This document shows positions 37,801 through 49,882 of a stretch of 64,000 bases of DNA, piece after piece (position 1 is the first letter of the stretch; each line of letters starts with the position of its first letter). The stretch comes from Cylicocyclus nassatus. Lineage: Eukaryota; Nematoda; Chromadorea; Rhabditida; Strongylidae. The DNA is taken from positions 4,428,674 through 4,492,673 of the forward strand of contig CATQJL010000316.1 in assembly GCA_958299035.1 (NCBI GenBank). The letters are read 5' to 3'. The position numbers were made by a program, and so were the translations under genes. Below the pieces are notes generated by a model. The model had not been told where the DNA came from. It searched no databases and saw nothing but the letters and a program-made list of their open reading frames with translations.

Positions 37801-39947
37801 TTCTTCCTTTACACTACTTTCCAACTTCTTTTTCCACCATGTGGCCCTTTCAACCTGCGAAAACAAATGCAACAAACAAAAACGATTGATTGAAGAGGAA
37901 GTTAATTGAGAAGAACTGTTGACGCTATAAACAAAGTTAATGAAGCGTGACAAGTTGCAGAAGTTGATATGCTCTTTCGCAAAATAAATAGAGCTTTCAT
38001 TTCCTCTATGCACGTACTTTACAAAAAGAAAATAACGATAATAGGCCATGACAAACGGGGGTAAAGATTCTGAATCCAAGACTACAATTGCTCTATCACA
38101 TACTACATAATTAACCTAATAAGCAACAACGTTCTTGATTCGTTTGCTTATTCGCTTGATTGTTTATTTATTTATTTCTAAGTAAGGCTCGCCCCAAATT
38201 TGAATGAAGACATACTAAATCCAGACACAAATCAACATTGTGCAATAAAAAAGACTGACATTGAAAGAAAACATGATTTGGTTCGTTGGAAAGTATTATA
38301 GATACGAAAAATGTCGATTTGAAAATTCCTAATGTCCTTAAACTTCGGCGGTGGTCTTCTTTGAAAAATATTTGTTAATTTTCACACTGTCTTTATCTAA
38401 CCCCCCCCCTAATTCCCCTTGCTGACTTAAAAATGCAGACAAATTGAACTTGAGAACAGGTTGACTATCACTTGCAGACAGATTATTTTGATGAGAAAAA
38501 CACCCACGTGCCCCCTTCCCCCCTCCCTGTTTATGCATCTACCATTGTAAGTCTTAATGTCCAATGTGTGGATGAAAAACTTGGCATCATCCCTGGCAAA
38601 ACTTGCTAATGTTTCCGTAATGTTGCAAATCCGCAAAAAATCATCCTATAACTTTTGTTTCAATTCATTGGGGTCTAATTAAAAGTGCAGACATCATTAT
38701 GGCGAATTTGAAGGAGATAAAAGCAGCATCTTTGCAGCTTTCGAAAACTCAAGCGTTGTGCTAAGGGAGAGGAAGGTTAGGAAAAGGATAGAACAGAATT
38801 TTTAGACTTTTCAATTTTCATCTGCCAGAAATAAAAAATAAATTCAAGGGCCAATTATGGATATCCATCAGAGTCTAAAAAAAGGTTCTAAAAAAATTGA
38901 CTGGAGCGAGGGTTTGAGGAGTTTTGCCGCTCTCTGGACTTATGACTTTTGCACGATGTGTTGACCACAGATATCACGCTCGGCTTTTCCAGTGACATTT
39001 TGTAGGGTTACGGTAGGCGCACGGTAGAGGTCAAAACGTGGAGTTCGGCTGAGATTTGCTTTAGAGATTGTTTGATATCCTAGTCTCCTTTCAAGGTTGC
39101 GGTAGTGAACCTCTGATCTAGCATTGAGTCTGCAGTTTATCTGACATATATGATTTGCAGAGTAGTTAAGCCCAAAATCTGAGCAAATTACAAATTTCTC
39201 TTTACCGTACATCTACCGTACTACACAGCCCTGTAAAAAGCTATACATATCGTTTTCGCAATAAGCTGTCAAACAATATCATAGAGTTAGCTGCAAGACA
39301 CATGGTTGTGAGAATCCAGGCTGTTTAAGCTCAAAATTAGTGGTTGAAACAGTTGAATTCAACTAAATCCCTAAAAGATCCGCCGTCATTAACATACCCT
39401 AGTACCAACTTTTTACTTCCCGGTTCAAAGTTTTTCTCCATTAAACCATTTTATGTCCATCACGGAGTGATAAAATACTACGAACTCTGTAATAAATACT
39501 CTGGAATGCTTATTATCGCCGTGTGGCATCGGCGCATCGCCCATTGTCTCCTTGTAGCATTGTGCTGGCTCCTTATACGCCCATATAATCTTCAATCTAT
39601 ATGCCAATGGCGACTGATAGAAAATGTTGGCGCCGATGTTAGGGCCAGATAACACATGACCAATACAACTCTGTTATGCTGCCTCAGGGTAACAGACAAT
39701 CTTATCGCAGCTGTATCTGTTATGATGGACGAGAGATGTCCTTCGGGAAGTGAAGGAATACACGGCAGTAATGGATGAGGTCAGTGGTAGCAACTTAATC
39801 AGACAGAGGGCACCCTTCTCTTGTGGATCCAGGGTTTAGACATATTCGGGTACCTAAATTACTCACATAGATGTATGTGATTCAAAAACCCTAACTAAAC
39901 TTGCCCAGCAACAGCTCATGTAATTCTTTCGGACCAGAAAAGATCTA
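34861..39947. other. long AT-rich stretch, no gene supported
   Basis: One stretch (36914-37052, plus) is open between a GCTTCGTAG acceptor and a CAGTG|GTAAGA donor, but it cannot be joined to other exons. A C9 tract lies at 38401-38409. Positions 39637-39913 resemble a minus-strand LTR with TGTT and AACA ends next to a GGCGCCAAC string, but no partner LTR or duplication was found. Confidence 0.4.
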
Positions 39948-40413
39948 ACAAGGGAAGGATACTTGGTGACCGTGGCCTTTTGAAATTAAATGTATACCAT
40001 TAAATGCATCTTGAAGCGTTGATTCCAAATCTGTTTTCGTCATCTGCTGTGCGCTTTTTCGACAGAAGTTATGAACATTTCTTGCCACAAAAATTTGCAC
40101 TGTTTTTAATGCAGGATTCACTAATATCGTTAGAATGTTCGCTCATGCACTACAAAAGAGCGTCAAAATAAAGTAAAGCTTCACGTTTAGATCAGAAAAA
40201 CTGTCTCCGATAAATCAGAGTCCAAAAAGCCTGGATACTGACGATTCTGACTGCCTAAATCTTGCAAAATCAATATAGAAAAAAGTCCATACTTTCGTTC
40301 AGGGAGTAGCACAGCAGATAGTGAACACAGATTTGGAATCAGCGTTTCAAGGCGCATCTAACGGTATACATCTCATTGCAAAAGGCCACGGTCACCAAGT
40401 ATCCTTTCCTTGT
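39948..40413. mobile_element. inverted-repeat element, about 466 bp
   Basis: The left arm starts ACAAGGGAAGGATACTTGGT and runs about 85 bp through GACCGTGGCCTTTTG to GATTCCAAATCTG. The right arm is its inverted copy, ending at 40413, with modest divergence. The spacer is about 290 bp and AT-rich. The shape is that of a non-autonomous fold-back DNA element. The inner end of the left arm reappears as a fragment at 53788-53835. Confidence 0.7.
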
Positions 40414-40455
40414 AAGTCTGCATCCTAACCAAGGCCGTACTATTACCGTACTCCG

Positions 40456-40496
40456 GGACCAATCAGCGTATCGCACCCGAGAACGCTCATTGGTCC
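40456..40496. repeat. CCAAT-containing hairpin
   Basis: GGACCAATCAGCG pairs with CGCTCATTGGTCC with one mismatch around a 15-nt loop, just outside the right end of the 39.9-40.4 kb element. Confidence 0.55.
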
Positions 40497-43400
40497 GCTC
40501 GACTTTTCTTGCAGGGACCTCACACCACATTATTGTGATTTCGCTGTGTATGGCAAAGAATGAAGCTTAATAATAATATTGAGGGCAAATGATTATGGTG
40601 GCACTGTTACCGTAACTTTACCATACTTTTATCAGTACGCTTGCAGTAGTGGTCACAACTACAGTGTTTTCCCAGTTACTTACCCTTTTATTTGGAGAGA
40701 AAAACTTGAATTATCGTAAAAATGCAAGAATTGCAAGTTTCGGGTTCCCTACAGAAAACACGTACACCAATTTTTTGAGCTTATGAGTTGTCAGGATTTC
40801 TACACTATGAAATAAGACATTCCTCGAATGGTGCGAAAATGGGATAAACATTAATATGCACGTATCCATCTATCTTGTAAGCTCATAGAAGTGATATAGG
40901 ACGATTTTTTTGACTAACTTTATTAAAATGCAGATGTAGTCGCAGGTCAATAAGGAGGGCTTTTCTTTTTCCTTTTGCAGGGGATATAATAAATTTGAGA
41001 GACAACAAAAAACTACATAGCTGTACCTCACTCCCCACACTTCTCAAGTTAATTACCCAAGCAGCAAAAAAATCACTCAGTGCTACATCCGCTATGCTTA
41101 ATGGACTCCTCACTAAGGCTGGCACGCTTTCGCCTTTCCTTTCTTTTGCAGCGGGAGCTAAATGATGGACGCTATTATCTCCCATCTTGAAAAAGCTTCC
41201 AGTCGAGACTAGCGCTTCTTGGAAGCTGTATAGTATAATATGACAACACTATGGTTAAGGGCCAGTTGTATAAGAATTAGAGAAGAGATATGCGCAAGCG
41301 ATGATATTATCGATAAATACAGCCTTGACGATAGCAAGGTGCTTAGAGGAAGTGAAAAGAGCGGTGGGGGGGGGGAGGGGGGGGGGGAGTGCTAGACGAA
41401 AGCGAATTGAGCTAGTTTTCACGTTTACTTCTCCCTATAGAGACATTTGGATCATCGAAGTTACGGTTCCGACAGTTCACTTAGAATAATTATCGATAAA
41501 ATGTCATATTCTCGTTACTTTCCAGAAACAGAAGCAATTTTAATTTTCTGGTATTGTGGCAGACGCATACGTGAAACCAGTTTGATTTACTAGAGAGCGC
41601 TGCTAGTGATTTATATGCAGAACTATGCAGTGGACACGGAATTATCGATTTTATCAATTTTGCACGCGACGCGTAAACGCGCTGAACGCGCATATGGTCA
41701 TGTGCACGATTCTTTTCGTAGCCTTTAGTGTTATAAGTAACACAAGCTTGAGGCTAAAACTATAAAGAGAGGTGGTAACCTACCAATAATTTTTACCAAT
41801 TATTTTTGCTTAAAATAGCCGCTCCGCTGCCAAGTGCGAAGCGCGTGTTGAAATCTCTCAAATTATGTCGCAATTGAAGAGTTTGTTTGTTTGAAAATGT
41901 TACATTAGGTTGAGATATACTTTATCCAGGAATAGAAGCTTATTTGCAATAAAAGGTAGTTCAAAGCACCGCCATGGCCGCGCAGCACTCATGCATTGCC
42001 CACCCATCCTTACTGGCTGAATAGAGTGTAAACGTTATCAATAAATTAAGAAAATGTTGATACCATTGCAAATTTTGTCCATTTCCACATAAGAAAAGGA
42101 TGCAGGTGTTGTATCGCAAAGTAAAAATTTGAGAATCTCTGCAAAAGAGAGCTATCCAAGATGTTTATTTCGCTGTAAAGCAAAACGTGCAGCAGATGCA
42201 GCGGATTTGCACTTTCTTATCCTACTTCTGCAGTGGGCAGCTGTCAAATAATCTTGCAAAATTTTGTGCAATAGCGCGTCGCCACAGATGAGCGAGACTA
42301 AGAAGTTCTGAAGAAGTTTGCATACAGCCAGCTCTTTGTTGCTGACTGGTTGTCAGGAATCAATGCGGTCGGACGAGTTTTGCAGAGACGAGATCAGGCA
42401 GAGCAAGAGATGGACATTTGTCTTCCAATGAACAGTCGGAGACAGATTATGACATTTATTTTATTGATAAGACCTTGGAGTTGCAAATTTCCCCGCGAAT
42501 TCCGCTTTTTTTAGAGTGGTGAAGGGAAAGGGGGAGGGGGGGGGGGGAGGAGGTGAGGGCCATATTTTTTGCGTTTACTAGGAATCTATGTGTTTGTTTT
42601 CGTCCAAAGCTAGACAGGGAAGGAAGCAATCAAATCCAAAAGAACCGAAAATTGAAAAAAAAAACTGACAAAAATTTTGGGATTAAAAAACCAAAAAACC
42701 TTTACTAAAATATAAAAAAACACATCACGTTATGCACTCGTGTACAACAAATTGCCTTTGCATGGTGGAGCTATTTGATATATGGTGTGCAATTGCACCG
42801 AGGCCTTAATTATCGGCATGCAGGTTTCTTGCACAGTTGCAAACAGACGAAGAAAACGTCTTCAAAGAAGGGGGGGGGGACTAGCGGAACAGGGGGAGGG
42901 AAAGAATTTATAGTTGATAGAAAATTAGAGGAATCTAAACAAGTCTTTACAAATATTCTGTTTGTCAATATCTCAAAGACCATCAAAATTGTTCGAATAT
43001 CGCGATTTTATTTTGAGAAAGCGGAAAATCAAATCAATTTCATATGAGTAAATTAGATTGTTGAATGCGTCAATAATAAGAATTTTTTTCAATTTGTATC
43101 CAGAAAAAATCTGTCACAATCTTGACAATTCGATCTTGGGAGTGATTTCGCTCTCATATTTGTTATGTTCGGTGCAATTGCACTGAACACAAAATAATCC
43201 ATCACTAGGCACAAAATGAACTGCCTTGGGAACACAAAACTGATACTCTTGCTTTGGACAATTTCGATATTTGGGTATTTCCATTTTTTGATATTGGGTA
43301 GCGTGATTCCACTGATAAACAAGTTTTTCATAGCACTGCGCCAGAGGTGAAAATGCGTACAACATCGAACATTCAGACACCGGTTTTACGAATCGCAAAA

Positions 43401-44511
43401 ATGGGTCCTGATATTTTTGTTATTAAAATAGATGCCAAAAATAACTGCTCCCTACGGTCTGCTTCATTGCTGGAAAGCATGTCTTGAACATAATCGTATA
43501 TTGAGTCTCCTATATAGTATATTTCTGCCAGCGCAAGGGAAGTTAACTAATCATGGAATATCATGGAACGCAAAATTACCTGACAAGTCTCAAGTCGTAA
43601 GTGTTAAAGAAATGGAAGTTTACCGTGACGGACATGAAGGGAAGAAGGGATTTGAATGTCCTACATGAGTCATAAAAATTAACTAATTGCTCACACTTGC
43701 AAAGAACAGGTCAATTTTTCGAAATTTAGAACAGAAACGAAACTTGAGACATCTTTGCAAGACATATTTGCAAGACATCTTTTGATTTTTCGGAAATTTC
43801 TAGGACCTACAAAGGCATCACTTTCCTTGCTTGAAGGGCGTTAGCGTTAGCCGTTAACCTCATATAAAATCTGCCACTTCTTCCAGTGAAAATTTCTGCC
43901 GAAATCAAATCGAAGGAAACGAAATTCAAGAAAAAAGTTGTCAAAGATATTGGTCTGTCGTGGCAATATTATAGCATGTAAACTCTGTTATATCCGTTTA
44001 CAATCGTAAATACCACCCTTAGTCATCACAAAATCAGTATTCAGCAGCAAAGGACCGGCGAGGAATTCGGATCGCAAAATTTCTGAAAATCGCCTTACAT
44101 GAAATTGTGCAAACCACAAATTTCACTTGTAAATGGTCAGAAATCTTGAAATCGTTGCGGTATGATTTGGCCTTGTAAAGGAATTTTTTTGAAAATCCTG
44201 ACACAGCATTTCCTATTTTTCTGATGATTGTTGCGGTTGAAAATTGGGGAAAACCCAAATAAATTTTCATATTGCTGACGCCAGGCGCCTTCCTATGAAA
44301 AAATTTTGCTCCTCCCCTTTCGAAAAAAAAAATTTCCCAGGCTGCCACCGGTACTTTGGCATATTCAGTGCTAGTGGACGAGTGTGAGTGATACCAGATG
44401 ATAGGCAAAGTATAATTTGCCTTATATAGTACGGTTGGAACTGCTGGATTATCACATTACTCAACATCTCTGCTCAAAAGAAACCACAAAAATTCTTTCC
44501 TTAAACTGCTT
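40497..44511. other. no gene supported; several poly-G tracts
   Basis: G10 and G11 runs lie at 41366-41375 and 41377-41387, G12 at 42536-42547 and G10 at 42870-42879. Positions 42302-42514 (plus) are open for 70 codons containing VADWLSGINAVGRVLQ, without confident splice sites. Confidence 0.4.
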
Positions 44512-44693
44512 TCAATTCTCTGCATCCACTGTGAGTTCAAAGACCATTTCTGCAAAAGTGGATGTGGTGCAAATGTACTTACCATCGGTGCCAGATTGCG
44601 ATGCGAATCGCGGTCGGTTTGCGCTAAAACGAGTGTTTACGCTGCAGATACGCAGACATGGAATCAGCGGCGATAAGCGCCAATGTAATCTCA
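44512..44693 (-). CDS. candidate terminal exon resembling the end of an Ig domain
   Basis: On the minus strand an acceptor (GAATTTTCCCAG) is followed by 59 codons to TGA. The last part reads SGTDGKYICTTSTFAEMVFE and then LTV. The order D-G-x-Y-x-C followed by an alternating L-x-V strand is the F and G strand pattern of immunoglobulin I-set domains; it is seen here, not proved. The earlier half of such a domain would be on an upstream exon that was not found. An alternative frame and a GTAAGT donor within the exon are also available, and no in-frame start exists. It could be a pseudogene piece or chance. Confidence 0.28.
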
Positions 44694-44738
44694 CTGGGAA
44701 AATTCACAGCAATGGGAAAAGGGGACTGGAAGAGCGGT

Positions 44739-44753
44739 GGGGGGGGGGGGGGG
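44739..44753. repeat. poly-G tract (G15)
   Basis: Fifteen G on the plus strand. On the minus strand it forms part of a pyrimidine-rich run about 45-60 nt before the acceptor at 44694-44698. Confidence 0.9.
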
Positions 44754-45322
44754 AAGAAGGGTAACGGGAAACAAGCGGAAAAAAAGAAAGTCTTATGTCC
44801 ATTATCTGCTCCATTTTTTCATTTGTGAGATAAGGTTTTGGAGATAACCCCTGTGGGTTCTGCGATATCTGCGCTTCCTATGAATCTGCACTTGCCGTTG
44901 TCCATAGGGCGCGATATCTTCTGCTTTCATAATTTAGATCCAACCATTAATGACTAGTTTTCACCACTATCTCATTCTATTCTGCTTCAACGTAATTACT
45001 GTCCTCTTGGCCTTGAATGGAAAGAAATTGCGCGAATCAGCTCCATTGTAAACGTCAGGGTTACCATCAGTGAGACTCGCGCTCCATAGATAATGCCAAG
45101 TGAAGGATCACAGTAATCGAGATCACAGGGATCATAAGAACCGCAGGAATCAAAGAAATGTATTTCCGAATCCCAAGAATTGTGACTTTAAATATTCTTT
45201 TTGAGATATTACGATTTATTCTACGCACCCCCTACCCCTCCCCCCCCCCTCTCCCATCTTCTTTTCCTTCTCCATTCCCCGTTCTTCTTCAGTCCTTCTA
45301 GAAACAGCGTTTCTTTTACACA
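44754..45322. other. no gene supported; C10 tract
   Basis: A C10 tract lies at 45240-45249. Positions 45105-45160 hold short GATCACAG/GATCATAAG-like repeats that open frames on the minus strand. Confidence 0.4.
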
Positions 45323-45378
45323 GGAATAGCCCAAGGGAACGGTTTCGGCTTGACGAAACCGTTCCCTGGGGCTATTCC
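45323..45378. repeat. 25-bp stem hairpin with 6-nt loop
   Basis: GGAATAGCCCAAGGGAACGG plus TTTCG pairs with the complementary 25 bases ending at 45378, with one mismatch, around the loop GCTTGA. The stem is unusually stable and GC-rich for this region. It could be a recent snap-back duplication, a MITE core or a small-RNA hairpin. Confidence 0.75.
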
Positions 45379-48044
45379 TTACAGCCAGTTTAATCGGCTT
45401 CACAATTTATAAGTAAACAAACTAGCAACATCATATGACCAAAAGTCTTATCATGAAGTCTTTGGGAATAAGCTATTTTTTTGGAAATTTATGATAACAA
45501 ACAAATCTACTTGAATCTTATTGAATAAGCTGATTATTATTTTTTTCTTTCAAATTAGATTCCTGTCGCTCTTCCTGAATTACTTGGTTTTTTCAGCTAT
45601 GATCGATCGAACTTAGGGCCAAATCACTTGCTCAGAATAACCCAATTCATCGTCTTTTGATTTTTGCGACTTTGGTAAGGCCTTAAGATCAACTACATAG
45701 AGAACAAAAGTCAAAAAACCACTGTCTCAGTTAGGAAGTTGTGTAAAACGTGGCGCCACATACAATAACGGCATCCCGACCGTATCTGTCCAGTGTCAAT
45801 GCACCGAGAATGAAGGAAAAAACTCGACGAAACATTACAGCGTCGTCGATGACCGACGGACAAAGACGATCGCGAACTCGTCCACACTTTGATAGCGCAA
45901 GATTTCAGTGATGTCAAACGATGGGAGAGAAAGGAGTTGGAAGGTCGCACCTTGTTTTCTTGGAGTAAAATAGCTGCTTTATGAGTGTGAATCAACCCAA
46001 TGTCAGAAATAATCATTCTAAATAGTTCTATGTCGATTACTTACCCTTTTACGTATATAATGACTAAAATGTTCTAACAAATCTATAGCCAAACTGCAGC
46101 TTATATACTTTATTTGTGTTCGAGAAATACAACTTCAAACTCTCGCCCAGACCGTATTCGTTGTCGAAGACACCAATCAGCGGCTTGGACGGCTTCTTAA
46201 GACACGTCAAATAGTAACCCTATGAACCCAAATAGAAGTGGCGGACCCAGAAATTTCGTCTGAGGGGAGCGGGAAAATTTTCTTTTGAATAAAACGGATT
46301 AGTCACGCCCTAAGAATTTTGGGACGTAAGGCGCCAAAAATTTTTTTACAAAGTTAATTCGGTTTTTTGAAATAATTTTCAAATTAGTCTAATTAGTTGC
46401 AATCATTATTTATGTCACTTATGATTAAATTTTACAACTCATCCATGTCAAAAATCTCCTGACTTAGCATGGGAGCATGGGACTACTCCTTTTGCCCCGC
46501 CATTGCTAACTCATATTTGCCTGGAACACATATCTTGCAGTATCGAATGGATCAACAAAGAAGCCAAATTGAGCTTAAAAAATTCCAGGAAAAATATTTT
46601 TCAACAGGCTAAGTTGAGACAAGTTATTGAGCTTATGACATCTGATCTATTTAGATTTAACCTTACACTGTTATATCACTTGCTGCTTTCTAATAGATTA
46701 CATAACATTTCTGTCTGGCATACCGTAGATTCCACGACTCAGCAACATTTATATCATTACAAAATAACATGCTCTAATCGTAAATCTTCTTGCTATTATT
46801 GTACGTTCTTCGCTTGTTTTTTGCTTGTTTTGTAATTTTCTGATAGTTGATGTTTTGACCGTGGTCATTCTGTTGTACTCAAAATCAGCAGATTTGCCTA
46901 TGAATGATCGTGAATCATGATTTATGTGTTTATCTTGCAGAATTAAACTGGTTTTGGTGCTATTAGGGTAAGTTGAAATATCAAACATCACCAGACCAGA
47001 GTCGAAATAATCTGGATGCAGTTGACAAATATTATATGAGGGTTTGCAAAAAATGGAGGAAGTAGGAAAAGATATTTTTGGAATTTTGGTAAAAAATCTT
47101 AAGACATAGAAAGTCCACTTGAAAAGGTTTAGCTTATTAGCTTGGTAATTCATAAAAATGACAGTTCAATAAAAAGATGCATTTAAGCATTGACCGCAGC
47201 GACTGACTTTTCATTTTTTGGTGAAATAATCGAAATTATTGCAGGGACTCAAAAACTTCTATGGAAATTTGATTATCAATTATTTTGTTATATTATTAAT
47301 TTTTCAATCATTACAATAATATTATTAATTTTATTATTTTTATTGTTTATTGGGAGCTTATCGTTGATTTTTTGGTGCATATAGTGTAATGAAGGCAAAA
47401 TAAGAGCGGTATTTTGAGGGGGAGATAGGGGAAGGGGAGGGAGGGGGGAAGGAGGGAGGGAAAGGGAAATGGAAAGGATTAGCAAATTTCTTCACCAAGT
47501 GGTTAATTCTTTTCTCCGAATGACCACAAATTCAAGCGATCCAGGTAACGAAATTTTCCAGAAACTTCTTGAAAAACAAATGCTTATCTCCTGTTTGTGT
47601 GATGACACACAAGGTCAAGCAATGTGAGCAAATTTGCGCATATTGTCGACTTAACAATATGTTTTCGACGGGTTATTTGTTTTGACCTATACAACTCAGT
47701 CATATGATAACATCACACGGGCTAACACTGCCATGAACGACCATGAAATTGCAGAAAAACAGGAAGTTTCTGAAAAACTGGCAAAAATCTGAACGGCCAT
47801 TGAACTGTCCTTCTCGAACTTTCGACTTTACAGTTTAATCTGTGATCTAGCGTAAGGTACATGGCGAAAAATTCAGCGAGAAAAAAATTCAAAAAAAACT
47901 GGTGTGACTATCCATGGAAAGCTTCGATAGTTGAGCTCAAAATGAATGAAAATTACATTTTATTTGAAATTCATACAGTGTTTTAAAAACTGATTTATGG
48001 CGGTGCAGTGTCCCAGAAAACGTGAGATTTTTACATTTTACATA
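45379..48044. other. no gene supported
   Basis: Two GC-balanced patches, 45740-45960 and 46140-46219, are open on both strands. The minus frame 46219-46064 contains KKPSKPLIGVFDNEYGLGES after a TTCATAG acceptor. They may be remnants of one gene but cannot be joined. A G-rich run of GGGGAGGGAGGGGGG type lies near 47420-47465. Confidence 0.35.
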
Positions 48045-48133
48045 TTAGGTTGCCGAAAGTTTTGTCCGTTTTTTCAACCTATCATAAAAACACGAGGAAT
48101 GAAGATAGGGAAACACTTCAGGTACTATCCGAC

Positions 48134-48966
48134 GCAGCTTTTCCCCCTCTTTCTAAATGTCATGCCCACACGCCGATTGCTCTTTTGCTCACTGACATAA
48201 ACGCCAAAATTTCGAACCCATGGTTCTTACTATGTCCAAGTTTGGCAATTTTTCACAATCTTTATTTTTGACTTTTGGAAGACTTTTGATAGCATTCAGA
48301 TAGAGTAAACAAAGGGCAATGCAATGCTATTTTTTGGCTTGTCCAGCTGGCATTTCAGTATTTTTTAAGATGATTTTTCCAAAAGTCTTCACTTTTGCGA
48401 AGTCCCAAAATACAGAAACGCCTCGAACACTAACAAATTATCGGATTTTGAAGCTTTTAAAAATCGATTACAATTATTCACTATTTTTACAAAGCAACTG
48501 AGCGTTTACCGCTTCGAAATATAAGATTTCGCATTTTACGGTATACGCGGGGGCGGGGTCAAATCCAAAAATTATGGAAATTTTATCGCTAAAGACCCCA
48601 CAATGGAGGGGAAATACACTCACTGGAAAGAGAAGGAAAAGCTGCATCGAAACACCTTAGCTGTGCGCCGCTTCATGATATCTGGTTTTTGGCATCACCA
48701 AAAGTGGAATTTGATAGCATCAGAAAAATAATTTTAAAAAATTTTCAAGGCTAGCTATTGATGCCGCAAAATTGCATTATATTGCCCCTTGGTTGCTCTA
48801 TCTAACTGCTATTAGAGCTTTTCCGAAAGTCAAAAATAAAGATTGTGAAAAATTGCCAAACTTGGACATAGTAAAACCATGGGTTCGAAATTTGGGCGTT
48901 TATCTCAGTGAGCAAAAGAGTAATCGGCATGGGATGATGACAGTTAGAAAGAGGAGGAAAAGATGG
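48134..48966. repeat. long imperfect palindrome
   Basis: Sequence at about 48134-48400 (GCTTTTCCCCCTCTTTCTAA, GCTCTTTTGCTCACTGA, AACCCATGGTTCTTACTATG and onward) is repeated inverted at about 48690-48966. The arms are about 270 bp at perhaps 80-85% identity, with a central loop of roughly 290 bp containing TTTACGGTATACGCGGGGGC. Confidence 0.75.
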
Positions 48967-49020
48967 GGCGGGTAGTGCTTAGAGCGTTTCTCTATTTTCG
49001 TTCCACGTGTTTTTATGATA

Positions 49021-49845
49021 GACTAGCTGGCTTACCCGGCTCCGCCGTATCCGGACCAAACTTGGCACACATACACTTCGGGCCCCGGCGAGTGTCACAG
49101 TCCACTTTTCGTTATCGATCGATGTCGATTTTACCGATTTTTATCGATTTTTTTGCAGAGTTCACCTACAGGGCTAGGAGTTGGCACAGGGGGGGGGGAA
49201 GTGAGCATGGGGATTCCGAATACAATATTAGTTTTCAGAATTATCGATTACTTTTATTGATTTTATCGATTTTTTGTAAATTTTGACATGCGAGGCTGGG
49301 ATTTTGCACAGGGGGGTAATCGAGCATGCTGATTACGAACACAATATTAGTTTTCAGGATCGTCCATTACTTTTATCGATTTTATCGATTGTTTTTGTAA
49401 AGTTTGACCTGCGGGGCTGGGAGTTTGCGCAGGGGGGGGGGGGTAATCGAGCATCCAGATTACGAATACAATATTAGTTTTCAAGATCGTCCATTACTTT
49501 TATCGATTTTATCGATTTTTTGAAAATTTGAGCTAGGGGGCTGGAATTTGGCACAGGGGTGTAATCGAGCATGCTGATCACCCCCCTTGGGGATGATCAG
49601 CATGCTCGATTACCCCCTTGTGCCAACTCCCAGCCCCGTAGGTAAACTCGGCAAAAAAATCGATAAAAATCGATAAAATCGATATCGATCGATGACGAAA
49701 AGTAGCCTATGACACCCGCCGGGGCCCGAAGTGTATGTGTGCCAAGTTTGGTCCGGATCGGTTCAGAAATGGAATTTTCTATTCGGAACATACGTACAGA
49801 CAGACATACATACATACAAACAGACATTCAGCTTTATATATAAGA
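49021..49845. mobile_element. fold-back element with CGAT-rich arms and tandem units
   Basis: It starts GACTAGCTGGCTTACCCGGC and ends TTTATATATAAGAT. Arms of about 160 bp (49051-49212 and 49588-49756, beginning CCGGACCAAACTTGGCACAC) are inverted copies. The left half contains three tandem units of 119-127 bp, each with TTTATCGATTTTATCGATT, a G-run and ACAATATTAGTTTTCA (starts at 49222, 49341 and 49468). A perfect palindrome, CGAGCATGCTGATCA with its complement, marks the centre near 49565-49612. The opening and tail resemble the ACTAG-CTG-CCCG / ATATATAAGAT repeats seen in many invertebrates. Confidence 0.7.
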
Positions 49846-49882
49846 TTGAAAAAACGGACAAAACTTTCGGGACAACCTGATA

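Larger units (their letters stand above)
48045..49882. mobile_element. nested composite element with mariner-like inverted ends
   Basis: The left end (48045-48077) reads TTAGGTTGCCGAAAGTTTTG then TCCGTTTTTTCAA, and the right end (49846-49882) is its inverted copy with a two-base insertion (GGTTGTCCCGAAAG). TA flanks the left end and ATATA the right. The ends resemble those of Tc1/mariner elements. Inside there is no transposase frame but two unrelated palindromic units (48134-48966 and 49021-49845), so this is a non-autonomous element that received, or was assembled from, other fold-back repeats. Confidence 0.65.

Noticed and set aside
39637..39913. Possible solo LTR on the minus strand with TGTT and AACA ends beside a GGCGCCAAC string
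   Set aside because: No second LTR, no target-site duplication and no retrotransposon coding nearby.
41047..41061. TTAATTACCCAAG, identical to the core of nematode spliced leader SL1
   Set aside because: Only 13 bases match, the flanking leader bases differ, and no donor follows the expected leader end, so it is not an SL RNA gene. It is probably chance.
42302..42514. Open stretch of 70 codons on plus with a polar central part
   Set aside because: No convincing acceptor or donor and no domain.
45740..46219. Two minus-strand coding-like patches
   Set aside because: Several frames on both strands are equally open and no phase-consistent join was found.
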